Source: Lutibacter sp. (GTDB lineage: Bacteria; Bacteroidota; Bacteroidia; Flavobacteriales; Flavobacteriaceae). From it: 64,000 nt of DNA. Of this stretch, positions 51,940 through 61,537 are shown piece after piece. Position 1 is the first letter of the stretch, and every line of letters starts with the position of its first letter. The position numbers were made by a program, and so were the translations under genes. The stretch covers positions 43,727-107,726 of the forward strand of contig NVWM01000005.1 of assembly GCA_002733665.1 (NCBI GenBank), read 5' to 3'. Below the pieces are notes generated by a model. The model was not told the origin of the DNA. It ran no database searches and worked only from the letters and a program-made list of their open reading frames with translations.

Positions 51940-52065
51940 ATGAATCGGCCAAGAAAAATTACCTTAATTGGAGCAGGAATAATGAGTAAAACACTCGGAA
52001 TTATCCTTAAAAAAATAATGCCAAATGTTGTTACTGACATCCATTAACGTCTTGATAAAATTGGA
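51940..52065 (+). pseudogene. N-terminal remnant of a malate:quinone oxidoreductase-like gene
   Basis: An ATG directly after the topB stop opens 35 codons, MNRPRKITLIGAGIMSKTLG and on to VVTDIH, then TAA at 52045. The FAD-binding start LIGAGIMSxTLGxxLKxxxP is the hallmark of Mqo. After the stop the same frame reads RLDKIG, as in the Mqo ERLDK segment, so a nonsense change sits where Glu is expected. The sequence then runs into the convergent T9SS protein gene. Only the first tenth of the gene remains. Confidence 0.65.
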
Positions 52066-52074
52066 AGAATAAAA

Positions 52075-54405
52075 CTATCGTTTCAACGTAAAATGTCCTC
52101 GAAATACACGACCATCAGCAAGTATTGCAACAAACCAATAATCACTTGAAGGTAATTTTTCTCCGTTATATCTTCCATCCCAACCATCACTTAAATGGTT
52201 GAATTGCGTGATGATTTTTCCAAAACGATTAAAAATTTTAATATCAATTCCTTGATTGAATTGAGCATTTACACCTAATGCTTGCCAAGTGTCATGTATT
52301 CCATCATTATTTGGTGTAAAATACCTTGGAAATCCTAATACAGAGACCAGTTGTTGAGCAATTCCACAGCCATTCCTATCTCGTACATAAACTGTATGAA
52401 ATCCTGGAAGAACATTAGTAATAATATTACTTTCTTGATAATCACCATTTATATTATCTAAAGCATATTCATAGACTCCTTCTCCAGTCACTTCAATAGT
52501 TATAGTATTATTATAAGCTACTCCTTCAATAGTAATATTCTGTATTGTTGCAATATTAGAATCTGTTACTGTTATTATTCTGCTTGTTGCACAACCATTT
52601 GGAGCAGTTACAATTACAGTATAAACTCCTGATTCATTAATATCGTTAAATGAAGTATTTACTGATGTAATAGTAGTGTTAAAAATCCAATTATAGGTGT
52701 AACCTTGCGTTGAACTATTTTGTACTTCAGCATCAAGTCTTAATCTATTTGGAAACCTATTAATGCAATAATATTCAAAAGAATCATCTGAAAGAATAGG
52801 CGTTTCAAGCACATTCAACAGAACTGTTCCTATTGCGAAACATCCGTTATTAGTAGTGATTTTTACATAAACCAATTGTGAGTCAATTATTTTATTTTCA
52901 AACGGTGAAGGCAAACTTAATACTTCATCAATTGCATGTTGTTCTGTTTCATAATAAGCAACTGTTGCGTTGGCCGGAATTTGATTTTGAAATGTTACAG
53001 TGACATCATCTAAATTAAAAAACGTGAAACCATCTACAATTCCTTCATCACACTCATCAAAAGGCAAAATGTTTAGGGTATTATTAGAAATGTTTAATTG
53101 AACTTCAGCAATACTAAAACATCCCGTAACTGCTTCTACTCTTGCGTAAACTGTTTGTGAAGGTACAGTGTTTTCATAATTTGTTGGGTTTGGGATAGAC
53201 AAATTATTGTTTAAAATTGCATCGTTTTCTGTTAAGAAAAAATTAGTAATTGATAATGCTGTATCGCTATTCGTGATAGTATCTTCAGCATCAAATAAGT
53301 CGTAAAATGTAATTCCGTCTTGATTAAAATCGCATTCAATAATTTCAGTATTAAAAACGACTGGATTTGCACTAAACTCAATAACAACTTCTCCATAAGA
53401 AATACAATTATTTCCTAAAACTATTTCAACGTTATAAGTTGCAGCATCTACAACGGTATAAATTGGATTTGCACTTACTTGAATACCATTTCTAAACCAT
53501 CTATATGTTGCGGTTCCTGTTTGTGTAACATCAAAGTCTAAAGTCTCATTTTCACATAGAGGATTATTGGTTGAAAACAATCTATTTGCTCCTAAGTCAG
53601 TTGCCAATTGGAAACTTCCTGCTTCTAGAAATACTGCTGAGTCGTACCTGAAATTTTGTTCATCAGCAATTACCAATTTTACATGATACGTTTCATTAGC
53701 AGTAACATTAGATGTTGCAGTTAAAATTGTTGTTTGTCCATTAAAATTAATTGGCGATACAGGACCATTAAAACTCTCAAAATAAGTTTCGTTTTCTGCT
53801 TGACATCCTCCAGGTATTTCAGGATGTACTGTTGTTACTTTAACAGGTGTATTGGTATTTGGCACCAATGCAATATTAGTATATTGCTGTGAAGTAACTG
53901 GACGGATTAAAAAACCGAATAAATCTGAGTATTGACATGTGTTCGGATCGTTTTCTTGGTATTCTTCTGAAGCAAAGATGTAATTAAAACTTATTTGTGA
54001 TGTAACAGTTGCAGTAAAATCAAACTCTAAAATTGTAGCATTTATAGTATTTGATTCATTTAAAATATCTTCCAAATCGTTATCTCCTATCCAATTTGGC
54101 GCATCATCATCGCTTAATGATGTGTTTGGACCTTCTGTATTTTGAAGTCTTCCAGTGCTAAGTACAATTCCGCTTTGAAAAGGAAATGTAGTTCCTGTAG
54201 CATCAAAGAAGCCATAACTTTGATCTGTATTGTTAAAGTCTCCTCCAACAACATTCGTAACTGTTACGTTTCCTATACAGTCACTATCTATTAAAACATC
54301 TTCAACAAGTTGCTGTGGTGTATAAGTTTGACTATCTACTTGAATATTCTGAGAAATACACAAGAAAGGAATCAATAAAATAATGTAGGTTAATATATGC
54401 TTCAT
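52075..54405 (-). CDS. Choice-of-anchor L protein with T9SS type B sorting domain
   Basis: 776 residues with a signal peptide (YIILLIPFLCISQ). The N-terminal part (about 25-260: LVEDVLIDSDCIGNVTVTNV, GIVLSTGRLQNTEGPN, FNYIFASEEY) is a choice-of-anchor L domain. Several Ig/PKD-like beta domains follow. The C-terminus (about 690-776: FPRYFTPNNDGIHDTW, IKIFNRFGKII, GWDGRYNGEKLPSSDYWFV) is the gliding-motility/CHU_C type B signal for export by the type IX secretion system. The product is predicted to be cell-surface attached or released, probably an adhesin. Confidence 0.93.
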   Translation of the reverse strand: MKHILTYIILLIPFLCISQNIQVDSQTYTPQQLVEDVLIDSDCIGNVTVTNVVGGDFNNTDQSYGFFDATGTTFPFQSGIVLSTGRLQNTEGPNTSLSDDDAPNWIGDNDLEDILNESNTINATILEFDFTATVTSQISFNYIFASEEYQENDPNTCQYSDLFGFLIRPVTSQQYTNIALVPNTNTPVKVTTVHPEIPGGCQAENETYFESFNGPVSPINFNGQTTILTATSNVTANETYHVKLVIADEQNFRYDSAVFLEAGSFQLATDLGANRLFSTNNPLCENETLDFDVTQTGTATYRWFRNGIQVSANPIYTVVDAATYNVEIVLGNNCISYGEVVIEFSANPVVFNTEIIECDFNQDGITFYDLFDAEDTITNSDTALSITNFFLTENDAILNNNLSIPNPTNYENTVPSQTVYARVEAVTGCFSIAEVQLNISNNTLNILPFDECDEGIVDGFTFFNLDDVTVTFQNQIPANATVAYYETEQHAIDEVLSLPSPFENKIIDSQLVYVKITTNNGCFAIGTVLLNVLETPILSDDSFEYYCINRFPNRLRLDAEVQNSSTQGYTYNWIFNTTITSVNTSFNDINESGVYTVIVTAPNGCATSRIITVTDSNIATIQNITIEGVAYNNTITIEVTGEGVYEYALDNINGDYQESNIITNVLPGFHTVYVRDRNGCGIAQQLVSVLGFPRYFTPNNDGIHDTWQALGVNAQFNQGIDIKIFNRFGKIITQFNHLSDGWDGRYNGEKLPSSDYWFVAILADGRVFRGHFTLKR

Positions 54406-54472
54406 TCTATCTACGAAGATATAAAGAGTGTTCTTTTAACTCAAACAAATAGTGTTAAAGATTAATTTAAAA

Positions 54473-54506
54473 CAAAAAAGAAGCCCATAATTGGACTTCT
54501 CTTTTA
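54473..54506 (-). terminator. Terminator of the second cold-shock gene
   Basis: AGAAGTCC pairs with GGGCTTCT (one G-U) and is followed by six T residues on the - strand, about 25 bases after the stop. Confidence 0.7.
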
Positions 54507-54527
54507 TAGTTCATCTCTAAATTGAGA

Positions 54528-54980
54528 TTATATCTTCTTAACTTTTACAGCATTCATTCCTCTCAAACCTTTTTCTAATTCAAAAGAAACTTTATCGTTT
54601 TCTTTAATTTCATCAATCAATCCACTAACATGAACAAAATGTTTTTCTTGAGTAAGCGTATTGAGAATAAACCCGAATCCTTTAGAATCATCAAAAAAGG
54701 AAACTTTTCCTTCTTTTGTAGGATCCTCAGCTTCATAATCTTCTCTTTTTGGAACTCCAAGAACAATATCTTCTGCGTCAACTATTATTTTATCTTCAGG
54801 ATCTGGAGGCGTATCTGTAATTCTTCCATATTGGTCAACATAAGCCAACATATCTTCTAACTTCCCTCCTTTTACAGCGTTTGCCTTACGTTCTTCTTTT
54901 TTCTTTGCTTTTAATTCACGCTTCTTTATACGCTTTTTCTCCTTTTCACTTTTACTAAAAGTCTGCTGTGATTTTGCCAT
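54528..54980 (-). CDS. Cold-shock domain protein with basic N-terminal extension
   Basis: 150 residues. Residues 1-35 are almost all Lys/Glu/Arg. Residues 36-85 form an acidic linker, and residues 88-150 are a cold-shock domain with KGFGFI (RNP1) and HFVHVS (RNP2), ending GLRGMNAVKVKKI. The extension is common in flavobacterial paralogues and may add RNA or ribosome binding. It complements the single-domain protein at 20801. Confidence 0.92.
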   Translation of the reverse strand: MAKSQQTFSKSEKEKKRIKKRELKAKKKEERKANAVKGGKLEDMLAYVDQYGRITDTPPDPEDKIIVDAEDIVLGVPKREDYEAEDPTKEGKVSFFDDSKGFGFILNTLTQEKHFVHVSGLIDEIKENDKVSFELEKGLRGMNAVKVKKI

Positions 54981-55059
54981 TGCTTATTCTACTATTTTCT
55001 TATTAATTCGTTTTTTTCTTGATTTGCAAGATATAAAATTCTTTTGAAACTATAAAATT

Positions 55060-56613
55060 TTACTCTTCTGGTGGTCTTCCGTGAATTTCTTCAAAATCTT
55101 TGTCAAAATTTTCGTTAAGATAAACACGTAATTTCTTTCGATAATCGTCATTCAACCAATCAATAAAATTATGTGTACTTCTACAGATACATTTACTATA
55201 TCTATCAATTCTATGATTAATATCGTCTCCAAGCATTTTTGCTAATGCTAGCGCATCATATACGTCTTCACTATTCTCTATACATATTTTAGCATGTTGT
55301 TTTAATGATTTTTCTAAAACAACTTTTGATGACTCTCCTTTTGCAATAGAACTAATATATGTAGTTTTAATATCAAAATACACTTCTTCAGAATTAGAAA
55401 ACTCTTCTCTCAATTCTGATGGCATTTCATACCTAAAATTACTTTCTAACTCTTCATCATTCAATAATCGGTCCACATAGTAATCTGGTGACCTAAATAT
55501 TTTCTGCCAATCAAGATTTGCTCCCCAAGCACCAAAACGATGATGGTTATTCCCTAAATCTATAATTGAGAATTTTGATTTGTTATTTAATATCCTTGAA
55601 CCACGACCAACCATTTGATAATATAAACCCAATGATTTTGTTGCTCTATTTAGAATAATTGTCTCAATTGTTGGCTCATCAAATCCTGTTGTTAAAATAC
55701 TTACTGATGTTATAATAGCATGCGGAGTTTCTTTAAACCATTTAAGTAATGCAGCTCTATCTTTTTTAGAAACCGTATTATCTAAATGCACAATTGGATA
55801 TCCTGCTGCTTTAAATGTTTCATATACGTGAATAGAAGTATTGATTCCATTATTAAAAATCAATGTTTTCTTTCCTTTGGAATGCGTTTCATATGCATAC
55901 AACAACTTAGAAAGCATATCATTATTGGTATATAAATCTTCTGACGATTTTACCGTATAATCTCCATTTGAACCAATTTCAAGTGACGTTAAACCAACAT
56001 TATAAGAAAAAGTTTCTGCTCTTGCCAAAAACTCATTTTCTATCAATGACTCTATCGATTCTCCTGCAATTAACTCATTATAATTGTCTTTCATTGGTAA
56101 CTTTACATTCGAACTCAATGGTGTTGCTGTAACGCCAAGGATAAAAGATTTTTCAAAAAATTTGAATAACTTCGTAAACGAATTGTAATGTGCCTCATCA
56201 ATAATCACCAAACCAATACCTGAAATATCAAGTTTATCGTCATTTAAACGATTGTTTAGCGTTTCTACCATCGCAACAAAACATTGATAGTTATCTTGAT
56301 CGTCAAGATTGGCCTTACTATCTACCACTTTATTAACTACACCAAACTCCGTAAGCATATTAGATGTTTGCTTGCATAACTCCACACGATGTGTCATTAC
56401 CAAGACTCTTTTCTTATGATGTTTAAGATATTGCCTTACAATCTCAGAAAAAATAACCGTCTTTCCACCTCCTGTTGGGAGTTGATACAACAAATGATAA
56501 TCATCTGGCGCATCTTCAAAAGCCTTAAAAATTCTATTTATAGCACCTTTTTGATATGCATATAAATCTTTTCCTGTTTTTCTATCTTGTAATTCAGCAG
56601 TAGTAACTTCCAA
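55060..56613 (-). CDS. SF2 DEAD/DEAH-box helicase (RadD-like)
   Basis: 517 residues from a TTG start. Motif I is LPTGGGKT (45-52), motif II DEAHYNSF, motif III TATPLS, motif V SVSILTTGFDEP and motif VI QMVGRGSR. The DEAH box, the ERCC3/RadD-like spacing and the unknown C-terminal half (about 330-517) place it near RadD-type DNA repair helicases. The C-terminal Cys residues (KCICRSTHNF) could bind metal. A -7 element lies just upstream at 56638-56645. Role in repair is inferred from family resemblance. Confidence 0.85.
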   Translation of the reverse strand: MEVTTAELQDRKTGKDLYAYQKGAINRIFKAFEDAPDDYHLLYQLPTGGGKTVIFSEIVRQYLKHHKKRVLVMTHRVELCKQTSNMLTEFGVVNKVVDSKANLDDQDNYQCFVAMVETLNNRLNDDKLDISGIGLVIIDEAHYNSFTKLFKFFEKSFILGVTATPLSSNVKLPMKDNYNELIAGESIESLIENEFLARAETFSYNVGLTSLEIGSNGDYTVKSSEDLYTNNDMLSKLLYAYETHSKGKKTLIFNNGINTSIHVYETFKAAGYPIVHLDNTVSKKDRAALLKWFKETPHAIITSVSILTTGFDEPTIETIILNRATKSLGLYYQMVGRGSRILNNKSKFSIIDLGNNHHRFGAWGANLDWQKIFRSPDYYVDRLLNDEELESNFRYEMPSELREEFSNSEEVYFDIKTTYISSIAKGESSKVVLEKSLKQHAKICIENSEDVYDALALAKMLGDDINHRIDRYSKCICRSTHNFIDWLNDDYRKKLRVYLNENFDKDFEEIHGRPPEE

Positions 56614-56637
56614 CTATTTTTAGTTTTTGATGATATA

Positions 56638-56645
56638 CAAAAATA
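56638..56645 (-). promoter_or_regulatory. -7 promoter element of the SF2 helicase
   Basis: TATTTTTG on the - strand is an exact TAnnTTTG match, 24 bases before the TTG start. Confidence 0.5.
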
Positions 56646-56737
56646 CACCCTTTATTAAGTATTTATGGCTAATTTTATAAAATATTATCAACCATTATTT
56701 ATAATAACTTTTAATCAATTTTAAATTTCAACATTTT

Positions 56738-57325
56738 TTGACTGAAAATCAACAACATCAGCACTTTATAATTTATAAACCTTATGGTTATTTAAGTCAG
56801 TTTATAAACAATCAAACCAAAAGAAATAATAAAAAATTATTAGGAGAATTACACTCTTTTCCTGAAAACACAATGGCTATTGGAAGATTAGACGAAACTT
56901 CTGAAGGTCTACTTCTATTAACTACTGATGGAAAAACGAGCGAATTTATACGAAGCAGTAAAGTCGAAAAAGAATATTATGCACAAGTTGATGGAATTAT
57001 AACTATTGAGGCCTTAGAAAGATTAAAAAATGGTATTGAAATTGGTTTTGATGGCGCTAAATATCAAACAAAACCTTGCAAAGCATCAATAATCAAAGAT
57101 ATTCCAAACTTTCCTGTGAGAAGTAAAAAAATACGAGACGAACGTCATGGTCCAACAAGTTGGGTTTCCATCACTTTAAGAGAAGGCAAATTTCGTCAAG
57201 TTCGTAAAATGACTGCTATAATTGGGTTTCCAACATTAAGATTGGTACGTGTTAGAATTGGGAAAATTCAATTAAAAACTATGGATTCTGGCGAAGTTAT
57301 TGAAGTTAATGAGTTTGATGTTTAA
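56738..57325 (+). CDS. 23S rRNA pseudouridine synthase (RluE/RsuA family)
   Basis: 195 residues from a TTG start (no ATG fits the conserved N-terminus FIIYKPYGYLSQF). The catalytic motif GRLDETSEGLLLLT contains the nucleophilic Asp, and later KLREGKFRQVRKM-type motifs (TLREGKFRQVRKMTAIIGFP) fit RluE, which makes pseudouridine 2457 in E. coli 23S rRNA. No S4 domain is present. It is convergent with a DUF1456 gene. Confidence 0.93.
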   Translation: MTENQQHQHFIIYKPYGYLSQFINNQTKRNNKKLLGELHSFPENTMAIGRLDETSEGLLLLTTDGKTSEFIRSSKVEKEYYAQVDGIITIEALERLKNGIEIGFDGAKYQTKPCKASIIKDIPNFPVRSKKIRDERHGPTSWVSITLREGKFRQVRKMTAIIGFPTLRLVRVRIGKIQLKTMDSGEVIEVNEFDV

Positions 57326-57328
57326 ACA

Positions 57329-57571
57329 TCATTTACTTTCTTTCTTCGGCATTGGTCCACGTAAATGAATAATCAATCCGTTTAAAAAATTACGAAGAAT
57401 TTGATCGCCACATTCCATATATTTTGGATGGTCTTCATTTCTAAAAAGTGCATTTAATTCACTTTTAGAAATTTTAAAATCTACCAAAGCCAAAATTTTC
57501 ACCATATCATCGTCACGTAACTTATGTGCTACACGTATTTTCTTAAAAACATCGTTGTTTGTCAGTCCCAT
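57329..57571 (-). CDS. DUF1456 (YehS-like) protein, single repeat
   Basis: 80 residues matching one DUF1456 unit: NDVFKKIRVAHKLRDDDMVKI, VDFKISKSELNALFR, and FLNGLIIHLRGP at the C-terminus. E. coli YehS has two such units (about 150 residues), so this is a half-length form. It lies 8 bases downstream of a DEAD-box helicase gene and is probably cotranscribed. Function of the family is unknown. Confidence 0.85.
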   Translation of the reverse strand: MGLTNNDVFKKIRVAHKLRDDDMVKILALVDFKISKSELNALFRNEDHPKYMECGDQILRNFLNGLIIHLRGPMPKKESK

Positions 57572-57579
57572 AATTAAAT

Positions 57580-58698
57580 TTAGATTTTTGTTTCTGTCAT
57601 TTTAATTCCCAATTGCTCTTGAACATCATGCATTTTATGCATATCACTAGGAATAATCAATGCAATAGAATATCCTGCTTTTCCTGCTCTTGCCGTTCTA
57701 CCACTTCTATGCGTATAATATTCCATTTGTTCTGGCAATTGATGGTGTATGATAAATCCGAGGTTATTTACATCTATTCCACGTGCCGAAACATCAGTAG
57801 AAACAAGAATATCGAGTGTTTTTTTTCTAAACATTCGCATTACTTTATCTCTTTCTTTTTGCTGCATATCGCCTTCTAAACCATCAACAGAAAAGCCTTC
57901 TTCTTTCAGCACTTCTACCAAACTTCGTGTTCCTGCTTTTGTTCTGCAAAAAATGATTCCTCTATCGTCTCCTCTACTTTCTAGCAATCGAATTAATGTG
58001 TCTGTCTTTTCTTTTAGTGTTGTTTTTACAAACAAATGTGTAATATTTTGATTGACACGTGAATTTTTATCAACTTCAACTCTAACAGCATTTGTAGACA
58101 TATAAGTTTTAACTATTTTCTGAATTTCTTGAGGAAAAGTTGCAGAAAACAGCCAAGTATTTCGAGTTCCATTCGTGTATTTTAAGATTCTATTTAAATC
58201 TAATTTGAAACCCATACTTAACATTTCGTCAGCCTCATCAAGCACAACTGTCTTAATTTGTTGCAAATTGATAGTTCCACGTTCGATCAAATCAATCAAT
58301 CTTCCAGGAGTTGCAACAACAACATGAGTAGTTCGCTCTAAGGCTTTTATTTGCTTGTCAATTTTTTCTCCTCCATAAACGGCTTCAACAAAAATTCTAT
58401 CATCAACATACTTTGTAAACTTAAATAACTGCTTTTTTATTTGTTGCACTAATTCTCTTGTTGGAGATAAAATCAATGCTTGAATTACTGGCTTTGACGC
58501 ATCAACTTGATGCAATATTGGCAGACCATAAGCTGCAGTTTTCCCTGTTCCAGTTTGAGCCAAACCAATAAAATCGGTTTTAGAATCTAACAATGTAGGA
58601 ATTGCTCTTTCTTGTATTTCGGTTGGGTTATTAATTCCCAACTCTTTTAATCCTTTTATATAATCTTGGTGAATACCAAGTTCTTTAAATGTCGACAT
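57580..58698 (-). CDS. DEAD-box RNA helicase, core only
   Basis: 372 residues, essentially just the two RecA-like domains: AQTGTGKTAAYGLPIL, PTRELVQQ, TPGRLIDL, DEADEMLSMG, SATFPQ, SARGIDV and HRSGRTARAG. Without C-terminal extension it is shorter than RhlE or CsdA. It is the third DEAD-box helicase of the window. An exact -7 element lies at 58719-58726. A role in RNA unwinding is expected; the specific substrate is unknown. Confidence 0.93.
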   Translation of the reverse strand: MSTFKELGIHQDYIKGLKELGINNPTEIQERAIPTLLDSKTDFIGLAQTGTGKTAAYGLPILHQVDASKPVIQALILSPTRELVQQIKKQLFKFTKYVDDRIFVEAVYGGEKIDKQIKALERTTHVVVATPGRLIDLIERGTINLQQIKTVVLDEADEMLSMGFKLDLNRILKYTNGTRNTWLFSATFPQEIQKIVKTYMSTNAVRVEVDKNSRVNQNITHLFVKTTLKEKTDTLIRLLESRGDDRGIIFCRTKAGTRSLVEVLKEEGFSVDGLEGDMQQKERDKVMRMFRKKTLDILVSTDVSARGIDVNNLGFIIHHQLPEQMEYYTHRSGRTARAGKAGYSIALIIPSDMHKMHDVQEQLGIKMTETKI

Positions 58699-58718
58699 AG
58701 TTTACTTTTCTGAAAGTG

Positions 58719-58726
58719 CAAAGATA
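58719..58726 (-). promoter_or_regulatory. -7 promoter element of the DEAD-box helicase
   Basis: TATCTTTG on the - strand matches TAnnTTTG exactly, 20 bases before the ATG. Confidence 0.5.
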
Positions 58727-58854
58727 CGCCTTATTTATAACAATATGTCTCACTATTTTTGAACTATTTTAAACAGATTTTAACTCTTAAAGAGTCTATA
58801 AAAATATTTTTTATTATATTTATAACCAATTAACTAAATTAAAATCAAACTATT

Positions 58855-59289
58855 ATGTCAAATTCAATTAACAAACCCAATACAGGATTTTGGGTTATCA
58901 GTATTGTTGCACTGATATGGAATGCTATGGGAGTAATGGCTTATTTCGGTCAAGTCTATATGACTGATGATGTCAAAAATGCTTTACCTGAAGCACAAAG
59001 AGCACTTTATGAGAATGTCCCTTCTTGGGTAACTGCTGCATTTGCAATTGCCGTTTTTGCTGGTCTTTTAGGCTGCTTATTATTGGTGTTAAGAAAGAAA
59101 TTAGCAACAACAGTTCTTACAATTTCACTTCTTGGAGTAATTGCACAAATGATTTATAACTTTTTTATGAGTAATGCTGCTGAGGCTTATGGTCCTGGAG
59201 GAATGATAATGCCAATTATGGTATTAGTTATTGCATTTTTCTTAGTTTGGTTCTCAAAGAACGCTACTGCCAAAGGGTGGTTGTCATAA
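58855..59289 (+). CDS. Four-helix membrane protein
   Basis: 144 residues with four predicted transmembrane helices (about 12-30, 60-80, 86-106 and 118-135). The first loop has VMAYFGQVYMTDDVKNALPE, a pattern I associate with small flavobacterial membrane proteins sometimes annotated as sugar transporter-like, without proof of activity. A strong terminator follows, so it is a single-gene unit. Confidence 0.8.
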   Translation: MSNSINKPNTGFWVISIVALIWNAMGVMAYFGQVYMTDDVKNALPEAQRALYENVPSWVTAAFAIAVFAGLLGCLLLVLRKKLATTVLTISLLGVIAQMIYNFFMSNAAEAYGPGGMIMPIMVLVIAFFLVWFSKNATAKGWLS

Positions 59290-59307
59290 AAAATTAACAA
59301 GATAATA

Positions 59308-59338
59308 AAGTCCTAAATTAGTTTTTAGGACTTTTTTT
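59308..59338 (+). terminator. Rho-independent terminator
   Basis: AAGTCCTAAA pairs with TTTAGGACTT, followed by T residues, about 20 bases after the stop of the membrane protein gene. Confidence 0.85.
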
Positions 59339-59358
59339 AGTGATTAAAATTAATTTTC

Positions 59359-59472
59359 TTACAAATAAAGTTTCATCAAAATAATTAATAATGGAATAGA
59401 AAGCAAAATTGGTAACAAAATAAATAGAATAATTGCTATCCTTTGCTGTTGTTGTGAGGTTGTATTTTTCAT
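59359..59472 (-). CDS. Candidate 37-residue single-pass membrane protein
   Basis: ATG at 59472 to TAA at 59359-59361. The N-terminus is polar (MKNTTSQQQQR) and is followed by one long hydrophobic helix of Ile and Leu (about 12-33). It occupies the otherwise empty gap between the membrane protein and the E1 gene. It may be a genuine small membrane protein, but an AT-rich chance frame cannot be excluded. Confidence 0.45.
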   Translation of the reverse strand: MKNTTSQQQQRIAIILFILLPILLSIPLLIILMKLYL

Positions 59473-59599
59473 TTCTTTTTCGTGCAAGTGTTAATAAATC
59501 TCTTCGATTTAACTATGTATTAACTAAAACTCAAAAAATATATTAAGACACTTTATTTGGGGTTAAAACAATTTATTTAGGAAATTTACAAAAAAAAAA

Positions 59600-61537
59600 T
59601 TAATAATTCAACAATTCTTTCAAATTTGATGCAAATTTATTTTTAGATAAGTAATTGAATTCTAGGTTTTTAGCAAAAGGTATAGGTGTTTCTATACTTG
59701 TACAACGCATTACAGGAGCGTCTAATGATTCAAAACAATTCTCCGTTATCAATGCTGACAAATCAGATGCAATTCCTCCAAATTGACTATCTTCTTGTAA
59801 AATAATTACTTTTCCAGTCTTTTTTACCGATTTATATATTGCCTCAGTATCTAAAGGTTGTAAAGTTCTTAAATCAATTAAATCAGCAGAAATAGTTTCA
59901 TTTTCTAATGTTGCCAAAGCCCAATGCACTCCTGCTCCATAAGTTACAATCGTTACCTCATTTCCTTCTTTCAATAGATTTGCTTTTCCAAACGGAATTG
60001 TAAAGTAATCATCAGAAACATCTTGATATACTGAACGATACAATGCTTTGTGTTCAAAAAATAACACTGGATTTGGATCTTCTATCGAAGTTGCCAACAA
60101 TCCTTTTGCATCTTGTGGAAATGCTGGATATACAACCTTTAATCCAGGAGTATGTGTAAACCAAGCTTCATTGGTTTGACTATGGAATGGTCCTGCTTGA
60201 ACATCTGCTCCACAAGGCATACGCAATACAACATCTGCGTTTTGTTGCCAACGATAATGCGATTTTGCCAATAGATTTATAACAGGATTAAAACCTGAAG
60301 TCACAAAATCTGAAAACTGTAACTCTACAACACTTTTATATCCATTGATTGATAAACCATATGCTGTTTCTATAATTCCTGACTCACAAATAGGTGTATT
60401 GCGTATTCTATCTTCACCAAATTGTTCTAAAAAGTTCTCTGTAATCTTAAAAACACCTCCATATTCTGCAATATCCTGTCCCATGATAATTAAATTATCA
60501 TGCTTCTCCATAGACTGTTTCAAACCAACTGAAATAGCATCAACTAAACGTATATTACTTTTCTTTTCTGATGGCTTTACATCTTGATAATCAAACTCTT
60601 GAAATACATCTTTCAGCTCATTCTCAACTGTTGACTCTACTAGTTCTTCTGCAAATGCAATTTTTAAATTCGTATCAATCTCATTGCTATATCCTTTCTT
60701 GATTTCCAAAATTTTATCAAGGGTAATTAATTTTTTATCTAATAAATATTTTTGAAAGTTCTTTAAAGGATCTTTTTTAGCCCATTCCTCTGTCAATTCC
60801 TTCGGAACATACTTGATACCACTCGCCTCTTCATGTCCTCGCATTCTAAAAGTTTTGAACTCTAGCAATAGTGGTCTAGGATTTTTACGAACATCTTCTA
60901 CCAATTCTAAAACTTTTGTATAAACTTCAATAATATTATTTCCGTCAATAATGTGACTTTCCATACCATAACCAATGCCTTTATCTGCAATATCTTGATT
61001 TACAAACTGTTGAGAACTTGGCGTAGATAAACCGTATCCATTATTTTCGATACAAAATAGCACTGGTAAATCCCAAACTGAAGCAATATTTAAGGCTTCA
61101 TGAAAATCACCTTCACTTGTTCCTCCATCTCCAGAAAAAACTGCAGTAACTTTGCCATTTTTCTTAAGTTTATTAGCCAAAGCAATACCATCTGCTACTC
61201 CTAATTGTGGTCCAAGATGAGAAATCATTCCGATAATATTAAATTCTTGTGTGCCAAAATGAAACGAACGATCTCTACCTTTGGTAAAACCATTCATCTT
61301 TCCTTGCCATTGACTAAACAATCTGTTCAATGGAATTTCACGTGTTGTAAACACACCTAAATTTCGGTGCATTGGCAAAATATATTCATCTTTTGTCAAT
61401 GCTGTAGTTACTCCTACTGAAATTGCTTCTTGACCAATTCCTGAAAACCATTTTGAAATCTTTCCTTGACGCAATAATACCAACATTTTTTCTTCAATCA
61501 TCCTTGGTCTAAGCAATGATTCATACAGACTAATCAA
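59600..61537 (-). CDS. Fused branched-chain 2-oxoacid dehydrogenase E1 (alpha-beta)
   Basis: 645 residues. The alpha part (about 1-310) has the thiamine diphosphate motif GDGGTSEGDFHEALN to ENNGYG (136-168) and HRNLGVF. The beta part (about 325-645) has DIAEYGGVFKIT, GLSINGYKSVVELQFSDF and PCGADVQAGPFHSQ. It decarboxylates branched-chain 2-oxoacids and passes the acyl group to E2 lipoamide. The start given is TTG. The family N-terminus (LTDNQL before ISLYES) continues in frame upstream with no ATG, so a rarer codon may initiate. No E2 gene is adjacent. Confidence 0.92.
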   Translation of the reverse strand: MISLYESLLRPRMIEEKMLVLLRQGKISKWFSGIGQEAISVGVTTALTKDEYILPMHRNLGVFTTREIPLNRLFSQWQGKMNGFTKGRDRSFHFGTQEFNIIGMISHLGPQLGVADGIALANKLKKNGKVTAVFSGDGGTSEGDFHEALNIASVWDLPVLFCIENNGYGLSTPSSQQFVNQDIADKGIGYGMESHIIDGNNIIEVYTKVLELVEDVRKNPRPLLLEFKTFRMRGHEEASGIKYVPKELTEEWAKKDPLKNFQKYLLDKKLITLDKILEIKKGYSNEIDTNLKIAFAEELVESTVENELKDVFQEFDYQDVKPSEKKSNIRLVDAISVGLKQSMEKHDNLIIMGQDIAEYGGVFKITENFLEQFGEDRIRNTPICESGIIETAYGLSINGYKSVVELQFSDFVTSGFNPVINLLAKSHYRWQQNADVVLRMPCGADVQAGPFHSQTNEAWFTHTPGLKVVYPAFPQDAKGLLATSIEDPNPVLFFEHKALYRSVYQDVSDDYFTIPFGKANLLKEGNEVTIVTYGAGVHWALATLENETISADLIDLRTLQPLDTEAIYKSVKKTGKVIILQEDSQFGGIASDLSALITENCFESLDAPVMRCTSIETPIPFAKNLEFNYLSKNKFASNLKELLNY

